50,575 nucleotides of DNA, taken from NCBI RefSeq assembly GCF_025490915.1, contig NZ_JANQBA010000004.1, forward strand, positions 179,536 through 230,110, read 5' to 3'. Both the position numbers and the translations under genes were made by a program. Position 1 is the first letter of the stretch. Each line of letters starts with the position of its first letter. The notes below the pieces were generated by a model, which saw only the letters and a program-made list of their open reading frames with translations, searched no databases and was not told where the DNA came from. Positions 17,950-25,568 of the stretch are shown here, piece after piece. The stretch comes from Lacticaseibacillus parakribbianus. Lineage in GTDB: Bacteria; Bacillota; Bacilli; Lactobacillales; Lactobacillaceae.

Positions 17950-17979
17950 AAAAAACCGGCCTGCAGGCGCAGGCCGGTT
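17947..17979 (-). terminator. cutC terminator
   Basis: Read leftward: AACCGGCCTGC / GCAGGCCGGTT stem with a four-base loop, then seven T. It lies five bases past the cutC stop. Confidence 0.88.
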
Positions 17980-17983
17980 GACG

Positions 17984-18619
17984 CTAGTAGGCGATCACCT
18001 TGGTGCCGTGGGCCTCTTGAACCCCGGCCGCCGCCATCACCTCAGCGACGTTGGCGGCCGTGACGCCGCCGCCCGGCAGAATCGCGATGCGCCCGGCCGC
18101 CAGGGTCACCAGCTCGCGCAGGTGCAGCAGCGTCGCCGAAATCGGCTCCGTCAGCGGCCCCCCATGGGTCAAAATGCGCTCGACGCCGTGCTCGACCAGC
18201 CAGTCGATGGCCGCCGGCTGCTGCGCCGTCGGAATCGCGTCGAAGGCCATGTGCATCACGACGGTCGCACCACCGGCCGCGGCGATCAGGTTGGTCATCG
18301 CCTCTTCATCGAGCCAGCCGTCCTCGGTCAACGCGCCGAAGGTCACCGCGTCGACGCCCAGCTCCTGGGCGACGAACAGGTCGGCCTCCATGATTTTGAG
18401 CTCGGTGTCCGAGTAGACGAAGTTGCCGCCGCGGGGGCGAATCATCGCCACCACCGAGACGTCGTGGTCGTGGGCGTACTGCGTGGTCGCCGCCATCACC
18501 CCGCGCGAGACGGTGGTGCCGCCGGCCGGCAGGTTGTCGTTGAGCTCGATGCGCAATGCCCCGGCCGCGATGGCCTTGGGGACATTCGTGAAGTTTTCAA
18601 CACAGACTTCTTTGATCAT
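17984..18619 (-). CDS. cutC: CutC family protein
   Basis: A 211-residue TIM-barrel CutC protein (start MIKEVCVENF, motif RIELNDNLPAGGTTVS, later MIRPRGGNFVYSD and ILTHGG). Named for copper homeostasis in E. coli, its real biochemical role in Firmicutes is unsettled; copper binding has been proposed. The start was chosen for GGGAGG seven bases upstream. It lies 15 bases after uppP and reads the same way, so the two probably form one transcript ending at the 17947 terminator. Confidence 0.9.
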   Translation of the reverse strand: MIKEVCVENFTNVPKAIAAGALRIELNDNLPAGGTTVSRGVMAATTQYAHDHDVSVVAMIRPRGGNFVYSDTELKIMEADLFVAQELGVDAVTFGALTEDGWLDEEAMTNLIAAAGGATVVMHMAFDAIPTAQQPAAIDWLVEHGVERILTHGGPLTEPISATLLHLRELVTLAAGRIAILPGGGVTAANVAEVMAAAGVQEAHGTKVIAY

Positions 18620-18634
18620 GATTGGACCTCCCAA

Positions 18635-19456
18635 TTAAACCAGCAGCAACGCGAACACCACCACGCCCAGCGCGATGCGGTACCACCCGAACGGCTTGAA
18701 GTCGTGGGTCTTGACGAAGCGCAGCAGCCACTTGATCGACACCACCGCCACCAGGAACGACACGACCATCCCGGTCAAAAGAATCGCCCACTGATCGCCG
18801 GTGAAGCTGTTGCCGTTCATCAGGAACTTACCGATTTTGAGGATCGACACGCCGACCATGGTCGGAATCGCCAGGTAAAACGAGAACTCCGTGGCGGCGA
18901 CGCGGCTGGTACCCAAGATGATGGCCCCGAGAATCGTGGCACCGGAGCGGCTAGTGCCCGGCACAATCGACAGCGCCTGGAACAGCCCGATGAACAGGGC
19001 CGTCTGGAAGCTGATGTCGGCCACGGTCGCGATGCGCGGCGCCCGGTCGCGGAAGGCGTTTTCGATGATGATGAACAAGACCCCGTAGACGATCAAGGTG
19101 GTGGCGACCACCACCGGCGTGTGCAGGTGCTCATCCATCCAGTCGTTGAGCGGCAGGCCGATGACGACGGATGGCAGCACCGCCACGATCACCTTGGCCC
19201 ACAAAAGCCAGATGCTGTTGCGCTCGGGCTTGGGCTTGCGCCAGTCCAGCGGGTTGAGCTTGTTGAAGTACAGCAGAATCACCGCCAGGATGGCGCCGAA
19301 CTGGATGACGTACTCGAACATCGCCATGAAGTCCTTGCTTTGGTTGATCGTCACCACCTGGCTGACCAGGTCAATGTGGCCCGTCGAGCTGATCGGCAGG
19401 AACTCGGTGAGCCCCTCCACGATGCCGATGACGATGGCCTTCAAAATGTCTAGCAT
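18635..19456 (-). CDS. uppP: Undecaprenyl-diphosphatase
   Basis: A 273-residue polytopic membrane enzyme (BacA/UppP) that recycles the lipid carrier for peptidoglycan and gives basal bacitracin tolerance. The family signatures are intact: EGLTEFLPISSTGH at residues 14-27 and PGTSRSGATI in the centre. About eight hydrophobic segments are present. GAGGAGG precedes the ATG. The cutC gene follows 15 bases later. A second pyrophosphatase-type enzyme (PAP2) is encoded at 45581. Confidence 0.95.
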   Translation of the reverse strand: MLDILKAIVIGIVEGLTEFLPISSTGHIDLVSQVVTINQSKDFMAMFEYVIQFGAILAVILLYFNKLNPLDWRKPKPERNSIWLLWAKVIVAVLPSVVIGLPLNDWMDEHLHTPVVVATTLIVYGVLFIIIENAFRDRAPRIATVADISFQTALFIGLFQALSIVPGTSRSGATILGAIILGTSRVAATEFSFYLAIPTMVGVSILKIGKFLMNGNSFTGDQWAILLTGMVVSFLVAVVSIKWLLRFVKTHDFKPFGWYRIALGVVVFALLLV

Positions 19457-19583
19457 TGCTTCCTCCTCTAATCTCCAATGCTTCCAGTATACAGGCTCAG
19501 CCGCCGGCCGCCACCGGTTTGCAAAAACTTATGGGAAATTTTCGCGGCCGGGGCGGTATTTCCCGGGAAATATCACCCCGGCC

Positions 19584-19622
19584 AAAAGAGACCAGCCTCG
19601 CGCAACGCGGGGCTGGTCTCTT
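19584..19622 (-). terminator. Terminator of degV paralogue 2
   Basis: Read leftward: AAGAGACCAGCC...GGCTGGTCTCTT with an inner CGCG pairing, then TTGGCC. It lies ten bases past the stop. The T-tract is short. Confidence 0.75.
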
Positions 19623-19631
19623 GAGTCACGG

Positions 19632-20501
19632 CTATTGGCGGTCTTTGGCCCCCATCACGAAGGCGGCGACGCACCCAAAGCCGGTGTGGCTGGCGATGGT
19701 CAAGCCGATCGGGCCGACCTGAATGTTGGCGGTCGGGGCCTGGGCCAAAATGCGGTCCTTCACGAAGTTGGCCGCGTCCCAATCGCCGCTGGTGGCGATC
19801 AACAGCGGCTGCGTCGGGTCGCTCGGCAAGGCGGCCAGCAGGTGGTCGGCCAGCGCCTGCAGCGACTTTTTGCGCGAGTGGATTTTGCCGACCATCCGCA
19901 GGTGACCGGCCGGGTCGACGTCCAAAAGCGGCTTGATGTTCAAGAGCGTCCCCAGGGTCGCGGCGGTGCGAGACACCCGGCCGCCGTGGTACAGGTAGTC
20001 CAGCGAATCCACGGTGAACCAAGACTGCAGGCGCAGCGCGTTAGCGTCGAACCAAGCGGTCAGCTCGGCCAACGTCGCCCCGCTATCGCGCAGCCGAATC
20101 GCCTCCAGCACCATGCGGCCCTCGCCGGCGCTGGCCCCCAGCGTATCGACAATCGCGATGGTCGCATCCGGGAACTCCTCGAGCAACAGCTCACGAGCCT
20201 GCCGGGCGCTGTTCAGCGAGCCGGACAACCCGCTTGAAAAGCCGATGTACGCAATCGGCGTCCCGGCCGCGACGTAGGGCCGAAAGAAGGCGGCGTACTC
20301 GGCGATGTTAATCTGCGCCGTGGTCGGCATCACGCCGCTTTTGATCTGGGCGTAAAAGTCCTCGAGCTCGTAAGTCGCGCCCATGTCGTCGGTCAGCTCT
20401 TGCTCGCCCACGGTGAAGTGAAACGATACAATGCCCACTTGTTTCTCTTTCAGGGTGGCCAGCGGCAAGTCGCAGGCTGAATCAGTCAATAATTGGTACA
20501 T
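19632..20501 (-). CDS. DegV family protein (fatty-acid binding), paralogue 2
   Basis: A 289-residue DegV/FakB-like protein, the same length as the gene at 14722 and similar throughout: MYQLLTDSACDLP, TTAQINIAEY, IGFSSGLSGSLNSARQARELLLEE, IVDTLGASAGEG, LYHGGRVSRTAATLGTLLNIKPLLDV and SHTGFGC. Several FakB-type proteins with different acyl preference commonly serve one FakA kinase, which is not in this window. The gene overlaps the 3' end of the upstream pseudouridine synthase gene by 20 bases, so it is probably translated from the same message. Confidence 0.92.
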   Translation of the reverse strand: MYQLLTDSACDLPLATLKEKQVGIVSFHFTVGEQELTDDMGATYELEDFYAQIKSGVMPTTAQINIAEYAAFFRPYVAAGTPIAYIGFSSGLSGSLNSARQARELLLEEFPDATIAIVDTLGASAGEGRMVLEAIRLRDSGATLAELTAWFDANALRLQSWFTVDSLDYLYHGGRVSRTAATLGTLLNIKPLLDVDPAGHLRMVGKIHSRKKSLQALADHLLAALPSDPTQPLLIATSGDWDAANFVKDRILAQAPTANIQVGPIGLTIASHTGFGCVAAFVMGAKDRQ

Positions 20502-21405
20502 CTTCCCACTTCCTCATTCCTAGCTTGTCGCCTAAGGATACCATATCCGAAGGCAGTGCGGCAGTTAAGTGCAACTTTGTGTGCAGCACCGGGTGCCACA
20601 GGTCCAAGGTGGCGCAGTGCAGCGCCTGGCGGCCGATCAGCGCTTGGCTGCCGCCGTACAGGTCATCGCCGAACAGCGGATACCCGATTGCGGCAAAATG
20701 GACCCGAATCTGGTGCGTCCGGCCGGTGTGAAGCGTCACCAGCACCTGGCTGCCCTGGCCGCTTCGCGCAAGCAGGCGGTACTCGGTCACCGAGGGCTTG
20801 CCCCCCAGCACCACGCCGCGCTTCATGTAGAATTCCTGGGTGCGGCCGAGCGGCAGCACCAGCCAGCCGTGCGGCGCAAGCGCCGCTGCCCCTTGCACGA
20901 AGGCCAGGTAGCGCTTGACCAAATCCCTTGAGTGCAGCTGGCGGTCCAGCAGGCTGTGAACGAAGCCGTGCTTGGCGAACAGCATCAACCCGCTGGTGTC
21001 GCGGTCCAACCGGGTGACGACGTGAATGGCGGTGCTTTCCGCCCCGCTGGTCGCCAGGTACGCCTTGACGAAGTTGGCCATACTGTCGTTGCCCTTGGCC
21101 GCGTCCGGAATCGAGGCGACGCCGGCCGGCTTGTTCACCACCAGCAGGTAGGGGTCCTCGTAGACGATGTCAAGCGGTCCAAGCGTCGGAACGACGGTGT
21201 CGACCGGCACTTCCGGCGCCAGCTGCACCAGCACGACATCGCCCGGTCGCAGCCGAAAGTCGGTGGTGCGTTGCCGGTGGTTGACGAAGACGTAGCCCTT
21301 GCGGTACTTCATCCGCTTGAGCTGGATGCTGGACAGCCCCTGCGCCTTCAAGAAGCTGCCAAGGCGTACTCGCGCCGCACCGGTGTAGGTCCACTTGAAC
21401 CTCAC
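20482..21405 (-). CDS. RluA/RluD-family pseudouridine synthase (YjbO-like)
   Basis: A 307-residue pseudouridine synthase with an N-terminal S4-like region (about 1-70) and the catalytic motif VTRLDRDTSGLMLFAK; the Asp in RLDRD is the nucleophile. GRTHQIRVHFAAIGYPLFGDDLY (C-terminal motif, flanks trimmed) fits RluA/RluD. Position after NAD kinase and RelQ matches B. subtilis yjbO. Translation begins at GTG overlapping the nadK stop (GTGA), as coupled genes do. The target uridine in rRNA or tRNA cannot be told. Confidence 0.9.
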   Translation of the reverse strand: MRFKWTYTGAARVRLGSFLKAQGLSSIQLKRMKYRKGYVFVNHRQRTTDFRLRPGDVVLVQLAPEVPVDTVVPTLGPLDIVYEDPYLLVVNKPAGVASIPDAAKGNDSMANFVKAYLATSGAESTAIHVVTRLDRDTSGLMLFAKHGFVHSLLDRQLHSRDLVKRYLAFVQGAAALAPHGWLVLPLGRTQEFYMKRGVVLGGKPSVTEYRLLARSGQGSQVLVTLHTGRTHQIRVHFAAIGYPLFGDDLYGGSQALIGRQALHCATLDLWHPVLHTKLHLTAALPSDMVSLGDKLGMRKWEDVPIID

Positions 21406-22205
21406 GGCTGCTTCTTGGCGCCGATGAAGGCGTCCTCCACCCGGTCCCAAAAGTGCATGTGCCGGTACCTGGCGAAGTGAATCCGCTCGTCGGCGATGCG
21501 AAAGCGGATCTCGGTCACCAGCTGCGGCGTGATCGTGAACTGGTCGATGGTCATCAGGTAGTCTTGAAAGGGTTCGGGCCGCAGCACCACCCACTCGTCC
21601 GGCGCCAAAATCAACGGCGCCGCTAGCGTCCGAAACACTCGGTTGTTGATCGAGGCGATCTCGGTCACCTGCATCGCGTCCAGCCGCGGGTGGATCACCG
21701 CCCCACCGTTACTCTTGGAGTAGGCGGTCGACCCGGTCGGCGTGGCGACGCACAGGCCGTCGCCGCGGAAGCTTTCAAAGAAGTTCTCCTTGATGTAGAC
21801 GTCGGTTCGCATGGTGCCGCCCGTGCGTTTGAGCGTCGCCTCGTTGAGCGCCAGGTAGTGCGAGGTGGTGCCGTCCTCGTAGTCGGCCAAGACGTCGAGC
21901 AACGGGTAGGACACGCTTTCGCCCGAGTCGTTCTTCAAGGCCTCCACCAGCTCTTCCAGCTCGTAATCGCGCCAGTCGGTGTAAAAGCCGAGGTGCCCCG
22001 TGTGGACCCCGATGAACCGCACCGTGGCCAGCGCGTTGGCGTAGCGGTGAAAGGCAGACAAAAGCGTCCCGTCGCCGCCGATGGTGATCACGACGTCGGG
22101 ATGGTCATCGGCCAGGGTGAAGCCGGCCGCCGCCAGCAGCGTTTTGAGCTTAGTTTCGGCCTGGCGCGTCTGGGCGCCGGAGTTGGCCACAATCGCAATG
22201 CGCAT
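21402..22205 (-). CDS. nadK: NAD kinase
   Basis: A 267-residue ATP-NAD kinase that supplies NADP. The Gly-rich GGDGTLLSAF is at residues 43-52, and the second motif DGLCVATPTGSTAYSKSNGG is typical of the Gram-positive NadK family. The TAG stop of relQ touches its ATG with no gap, and its stop overlaps the next gene. Linkage with RelQ is conserved in Firmicutes and places NADP supply beside (p)ppGpp synthesis. Confidence 0.95.
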   Translation of the reverse strand: MRIAIVANSGAQTRQAETKLKTLLAAAGFTLADDHPDVVITIGGDGTLLSAFHRYANALATVRFIGVHTGHLGFYTDWRDYELEELVEALKNDSGESVSYPLLDVLADYEDGTTSHYLALNEATLKRTGGTMRTDVYIKENFFESFRGDGLCVATPTGSTAYSKSNGGAVIHPRLDAMQVTEIASINNRVFRTLAAPLILAPDEWVVLRPEPFQDYLMTIDQFTITPQLVTEIRFRIADERIHFARYRHMHFWDRVEDAFIGAKKQP

Positions 22206-22868
22206 CTAATCATCCTTCTTGTCTGACGCGTGGTACGGCGGCAGGCTTTGGCCCTTGCCGTAGGAGAACAACTGCTGAGCCTCCTGAATTTCCTCGCGAA
22301 TCTCGGACATCTCGGTGTCCAGCATGAACGAGGCCTCGGCCGCGCGTTTGAGCCGCTCCTTGAGCGCCGTCGGGAACTCGCCTTGGTACTTGTAGTTCAG
22401 GCTGTGCTCGATGGTGGCCCAGAAGTTCATCGACATCGTGCGGATCTGAATCTCGGCCAACAGCTTCTTTTCGCCATGCACCAGCTGGACCGGATATTCA
22501 ATCACCATGTGGTAGCTGCGGTAGCCTGAGGGCTTGACGTTGGTGACGTAATCGCGCTCCTCCACCACGTCCATGTCCTTGCGCTGGTGAATCAGCTCGA
22601 CCACTTCGTAAATGTCCTCGACGAACTGGCACTGAATGCGCAGCCCGGCGATGTCTTGCATGTCCGACTCCAGCAGGTCATCGGTGATGTAGCGCCGCGA
22701 CTGTTTTTCGATAATCGAATCCACCGGCTTCACCCGACCGGTCACGATTTCGATCGGCGAGTGGGTGCTGGCCTGAAGGAACTGCATCCGCATTCCGCGG
22801 AACTTGAGCTTCAGTTCCTTGACGGCTTGCTGATACGGCATTAAAAAAGTGTCCCAGTCTCGTTGCAT
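22206..22868 (-). CDS. relQ: Small alarmone synthetase RelQ (GTP pyrophosphokinase)
   Basis: A 220-residue single-domain (p)ppGpp synthetase of the YjbM/RelQ class, lacking the hydrolase, TGS and ACT domains of long Rel. The synthetase motifs are DIAGLRIQCQFVEDIYEVV, the KPSGYRSYHMVIE loop and EIQIRTMSMNFWATIEH. RelQ enzymes act as tetramers. GGGGAGG lies eight bases before the ATG, and an extended -10 (TGGTAGAAT on the minus strand near 22895-22903) lies upstream. It heads the relQ-nadK-rluD-degV run. Confidence 0.94.
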   Translation of the reverse strand: MQRDWDTFLMPYQQAVKELKLKFRGMRMQFLQASTHSPIEIVTGRVKPVDSIIEKQSRRYITDDLLESDMQDIAGLRIQCQFVEDIYEVVELIHQRKDMDVVEERDYVTNVKPSGYRSYHMVIEYPVQLVHGEKKLLAEIQIRTMSMNFWATIEHSLNYKYQGEFPTALKERLKRAAEASFMLDTEMSEIREEIQEAQQLFSYGKGQSLPPYHASDKKDD

Positions 22869-22956
22869 GCGATGGCCTCCCCTGATTTCTCATCTATTCT
22901 ACCATATCTCCCCCACAATTAGGGTCAGGCTGTATACTGGAGGCGGAGGTGAGACC

Positions 22957-23514
22957 ATGCATTCAACCGAACAGGAGCTCAAGGCGCTACTGACCCCGGA
23001 CCAGGCCGCGGCGATTCAGGCCGCCTTCGCCTTTGAGGCGCCCTTCACCCAGACCAACCTGTATTTCGACACGCCAGACGCGACACTGGCCGCTCGCCAC
23101 CTCGGCCTGCGGGTGCGGCGCTTTGCCGACCGCGCCGAGCAGACGCTCAAGGTGCCGGCCGGGCCCGACCGGCGGCTGACGGAGATCACCGACCCGCTCC
23201 CCCAAGCCAGCGGTCTTACCGCCGGCGGGGCGGTCGAGGCGGCCCTGGCGGCGCAGGGCATCGCCTGGGCGACGCTGGTGGAGGTGGCGACGGCGACCAC
23301 CACGCGGCGGCTGAGCCGGCAGGCGGCAGGTTTGCTCACGCTCGACCAAACATGCTATCCTAATCAAACACAGGATTTTGAACTCGAACTTGAGGTGCAA
23401 AATTTCGCTGTGGGTAAAAATTTTTTTATGATGCTGCGCCAGCGTTTTGGCCTATCAGACCGCGGTTTAACCAACAAAATCACCCGCGCTCTGCAAAACA
23501 ACAAAAAGTTGTGA
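22957..23514 (+). CDS. CYTH domain protein (YjbK-like)
   Basis: A 185-residue CYTH (triphosphate tunnel) protein. The defining ExExK motif is EQELK near the N-terminus. Alternating charged strands (LGLRVRRF, EQTLKVPAG, FELELEV) would line the tunnel. Such enzymes hydrolyse inorganic triphosphate or related compounds; the precise activity is not settled. GGAGGTGA lies ahead of the ATG. The gene is divergent from relQ, as in the yjb region of Bacillus. The last 40 codons become AT-rich and carry one arm of a 12-base inverted repeat. Confidence 0.85.
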   Translation: MHSTEQELKALLTPDQAAAIQAAFAFEAPFTQTNLYFDTPDATLAARHLGLRVRRFADRAEQTLKVPAGPDRRLTEITDPLPQASGLTAGGAVEAALAAQGIAWATLVEVATATTTRRLSRQAAGLLTLDQTCYPNQTQDFELELEVQNFAVGKNFFMMLRQRFGLSDRGLTNKITRALQNNKKL

Positions 23515-23534
23515 ACGTAAAATTTGTTGTTTTG
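23494..23534. repeat. 12-base perfect inverted repeat at the CYTH/spxH junction
   Basis: CAAAACAACAAA (23494-23505) and TTTGTTGTTTTG (23523-23534) with a 17-base spacer. The left arm lies inside the CYTH gene end; the right arm covers the likely spxH -35 (TTGTTG). It could be an operator or an AT-rich terminator. Confidence 0.65.
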
Positions 23535-23551
23535 TAAAAATCTGGTAAAGT
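23524..23551 (+). promoter_or_regulatory. Probable spxH promoter
   Basis: TTGTTG, 16 bases, TAAAGT with an upstream TGG. A second inverted repeat GTAAAG-N16-CTTTAC (23545-23572) lies just downstream, between the promoter and the GGAGG ribosome site. Confidence 0.5.
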
Positions 23552-23590
23552 TAATGTAAATAATACCTTTACAATTTTGGAGGAAACGCA

Positions 23591-24199
23591 ATGCTCGAAC
23601 TCTTCTTGTTCGTGAATCCGATCAATCGCCGCTGCCGCCAAGCCGAAACCGCCGTCACCCAGCTTCAACGTGATTTGCCCGGTAAGGTCACCGTCCACTT
23701 CGTTCCGATTGTCACCATTCAGGTCATCGACCAGTTCATGCGCGAGACCCAGCTGAACCACCGCAACCTCGCATTGCGCAACCACCTGTTCAACGTCGCC
23801 TACCAGCTATCTCTGGACTACAAGGCCGCCCAGTTCCAGGGCAACAAAAAGGCCCGGGCCTTCCTGATGGCGGCCCAGGGCATGTTGGATCACGATCCGC
23901 ACCACTACGACCCGGCGTTCGCCTTGGCCCAGGCCGAGCAGGTCGGACTCAACCTCGAGGCCCTGGCCGCCGACCGCGCCCAGGAGGCGATGCGCCAGTG
24001 TCTGGCCTCCGACCACGCGATTGCCCAGGAAATGGGCGTGACCGCGGCGCCGACCGCCGTGGTGTTCAACGTCGCTTCCACCCGCACGACCGGGCTGCGC
24101 CTCGAGTCGCTCGCCTCCTACCAGGCGCTGCGCCAGGCCTGCGCCAGGCTGATGCTCGATCCCACCTACGGCCACCCGCGGCGCAAACGGGTGCGTTAG
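23591..24199 (+). CDS. spxH: DsbA-family adaptor protein SpxH (YjbH-like)
   Basis: A 202-residue thioredoxin-fold protein of the YjbH/SpxH group (MLELFLFVNPINRRC at the start; later VTAAPTAVVFN with the cis-Pro). In Firmicutes this adaptor delivers the regulator Spx to ClpXP under non-stress conditions. The CxxC of Bacillus forms is reduced here to a single Cys (NRRC), so oxidoreductase chemistry is unlikely. TTTTGGAGG precedes the ATG. The 3' end overlaps the convergent coiA end by four bases. Neighbourhood with coiA, CYTH and RelQ supports the call. Confidence 0.82.
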   Translation: MLELFLFVNPINRRCRQAETAVTQLQRDLPGKVTVHFVPIVTIQVIDQFMRETQLNHRNLALRNHLFNVAYQLSLDYKAAQFQGNKKARAFLMAAQGMLDHDPHHYDPAFALAQAEQVGLNLEALAADRAQEAMRQCLASDHAIAQEMGVTAAPTAVVFNVASTRTTGLRLESLASYQALRQACARLMLDPTYGHPRRKRVR

Positions 24200-25278
24200 G
24201 CGCGGCCATTCCGCGGCCGGGCGGTCGGCGCCGGCTCTCGGCCGACCGCCGCGAGCTTCGCCTCAAGCGTGGGGTACCACGCCGGCGGCTGGCGCCACTG
24301 CCACCCGGTGGCGGTCGACTGCCAGGCACCGCTGGCCGTCAGCACCCGGTGCCACTGCGCCGCCACCGCCGCCAACAACGCCCCTGCAGACACCAGTGGG
24401 GTGCGATCAGCCGCAAAGCGCTGCCAAAAGGCCGCCTCTGCGGCTTTTTTGATGTCCGGCGCCGCGTCGAAGGTCAATAGCCACCAGGCTCGCAGCTGCC
24501 ACTCCGGCAGCGGCAGTCCGATTAGGCCGGTCGGCGCCGCGTGAACCAGCCACGGGACCCCGGCCAGGTTGCGGTGCTGCGTTGCACTGGCCGCCTGAAG
24601 CGCCATCGCCTTGGGCTCGCGGTGGCGCAGCGCCGTGGCCACCCCAAGCGCCGCCTTGGTGGGCAGCGGCCCGGTCGCCTGCCGGAAGCGGCGGCTTGCG
24701 GTGGGGCGGTACCACGTCACTAAAAGCCCCTGCGCCAGCTGCCACAGCACTAGCCGATCGGCGCGAACGTCCAGGAACCACAGGTGCCAGCCGTGGCGCC
24801 TGGACCAGGCCAAAAACTTGGCCTGAAGCGCCTTGGGCTGCCGCGCGAAGTACCGCTTACCCATGATCCACACCACCGGGACGCCCAGCCGGCGGTAGCC
24901 TTCGGAACGCTCGGCGAGTCGCTCCAGGCTGATGGGGCTGCACTGAAACTCCAGCGCCAGCGCCCGCCCCGCCTGCTGCCACACCACATCGGCGCGTTGG
25001 CGAACCTGCGGGTAGTACTGCTCCAACACCGGCTTGAAGCCACGCCTTTGCCCGTAGGCCATCAGCCAGAGCTTGCCGGCCAGGTGTTCGGCGCTTTCCG
25101 GCTCGCTGGCGGCGCAAGGCGGCCCCAGGTGGTAAAAATGCGCCGGCATCACCCGGCCGTTGCGAATCCCCACCGGCCGGCGACAGGCCGGGCAGACAAA
25201 GTCACCAACCAGCGCCTTGGCCTGCTCGTGGTCACGCAGGGTCACCGGGCGCTGGCCCGCATCAAGGGCGACAAACAT
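24196..25278 (-). CDS. coiA: Competence protein CoiA-like nuclease
   Basis: A 360-residue CoiA family protein. The N-terminal part has a treble-clef-like CPACRRPVGIRNGRVMPAHF; then comes a restriction-like nuclease core with RADVVW and ALEFQ (the D and ExQ of a PD-(D/E)xK-type site, about residues 100-125). CoiA is needed for recombination of incoming DNA in competent streptococci. The start MFVALDAGQRP has GGAGGTGAT eight bases upstream. No ComX-type TACGAATA box was found. Codon use is like the neighbours, so I see no decay despite unknown competence. Confidence 0.85.
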   Translation of the reverse strand: MFVALDAGQRPVTLRDHEQAKALVGDFVCPACRRPVGIRNGRVMPAHFYHLGPPCAASEPESAEHLAGKLWLMAYGQRRGFKPVLEQYYPQVRQRADVVWQQAGRALALEFQCSPISLERLAERSEGYRRLGVPVVWIMGKRYFARQPKALQAKFLAWSRRHGWHLWFLDVRADRLVLWQLAQGLLVTWYRPTASRRFRQATGPLPTKAALGVATALRHREPKAMALQAASATQHRNLAGVPWLVHAAPTGLIGLPLPEWQLRAWWLLTFDAAPDIKKAAEAAFWQRFAADRTPLVSAGALLAAVAAQWHRVLTASGAWQSTATGWQWRQPPAWYPTLEAKLAAVGREPAPTARPRNGRA

Positions 25279-25391
25279 GGCATCACCTCCACCCAAACAT
25301 TACGCCGTGGCGGCGCTGATTCCCTCACCGGTCTGGCTTGGATTCGGCCCCCACCCGGGCCGCCGGTCAAAACCGCGCCGCGCTCTGGACT

Positions 25392-25517
25392 CGTCGAGCT
25401 GCGCCGCGCAACGCGGGAGCGGCCTGCTGCGCCGTGACCCGTGAGACCAAGTGCGGGTTCCAAGGGTCACGGCTGGGCTACCCGTCCCGCTAAATTCGCG
25501 CTTCTGCGCTCTGGACA
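25392..25517 (-). repeat. Dispersed hairpin element, copy b
   Basis: Ends CGTCGAGCT...GCAACGCGGGAGCG and CGTCCCGCTAA...GCGCTCTGGAC, with a centre that pairs GTGACCC / GGGTCAC. A partial second unit seems to precede it at about 25365-25390 (CGCGCTCTGGAC). It fills the coiA-UPF0210 gap directly after the UPF0210 terminator T-tract (leftward). Confidence 0.6.
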
Positions 25518-25549
25518 CAAAAAAACCGGCCGCCGCGAGGCAACCGGTT
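25517..25549 (-). terminator. Terminator of the ACT-UPF0210 unit
   Basis: Read leftward: AACCGGttGCC...GGCcGGTTTTTTT with a short loop and a T-tract. It lies 20 bases past the stop. Confidence 0.82.
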
Positions 25550-25568
25550 ACTTGATTTTGACCACTGG

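Noticed and set aside
24196..25296. coiA as a pseudogene
   Set aside because: Full length, intact nuclease residues and normal codon use; no frameshift seen.
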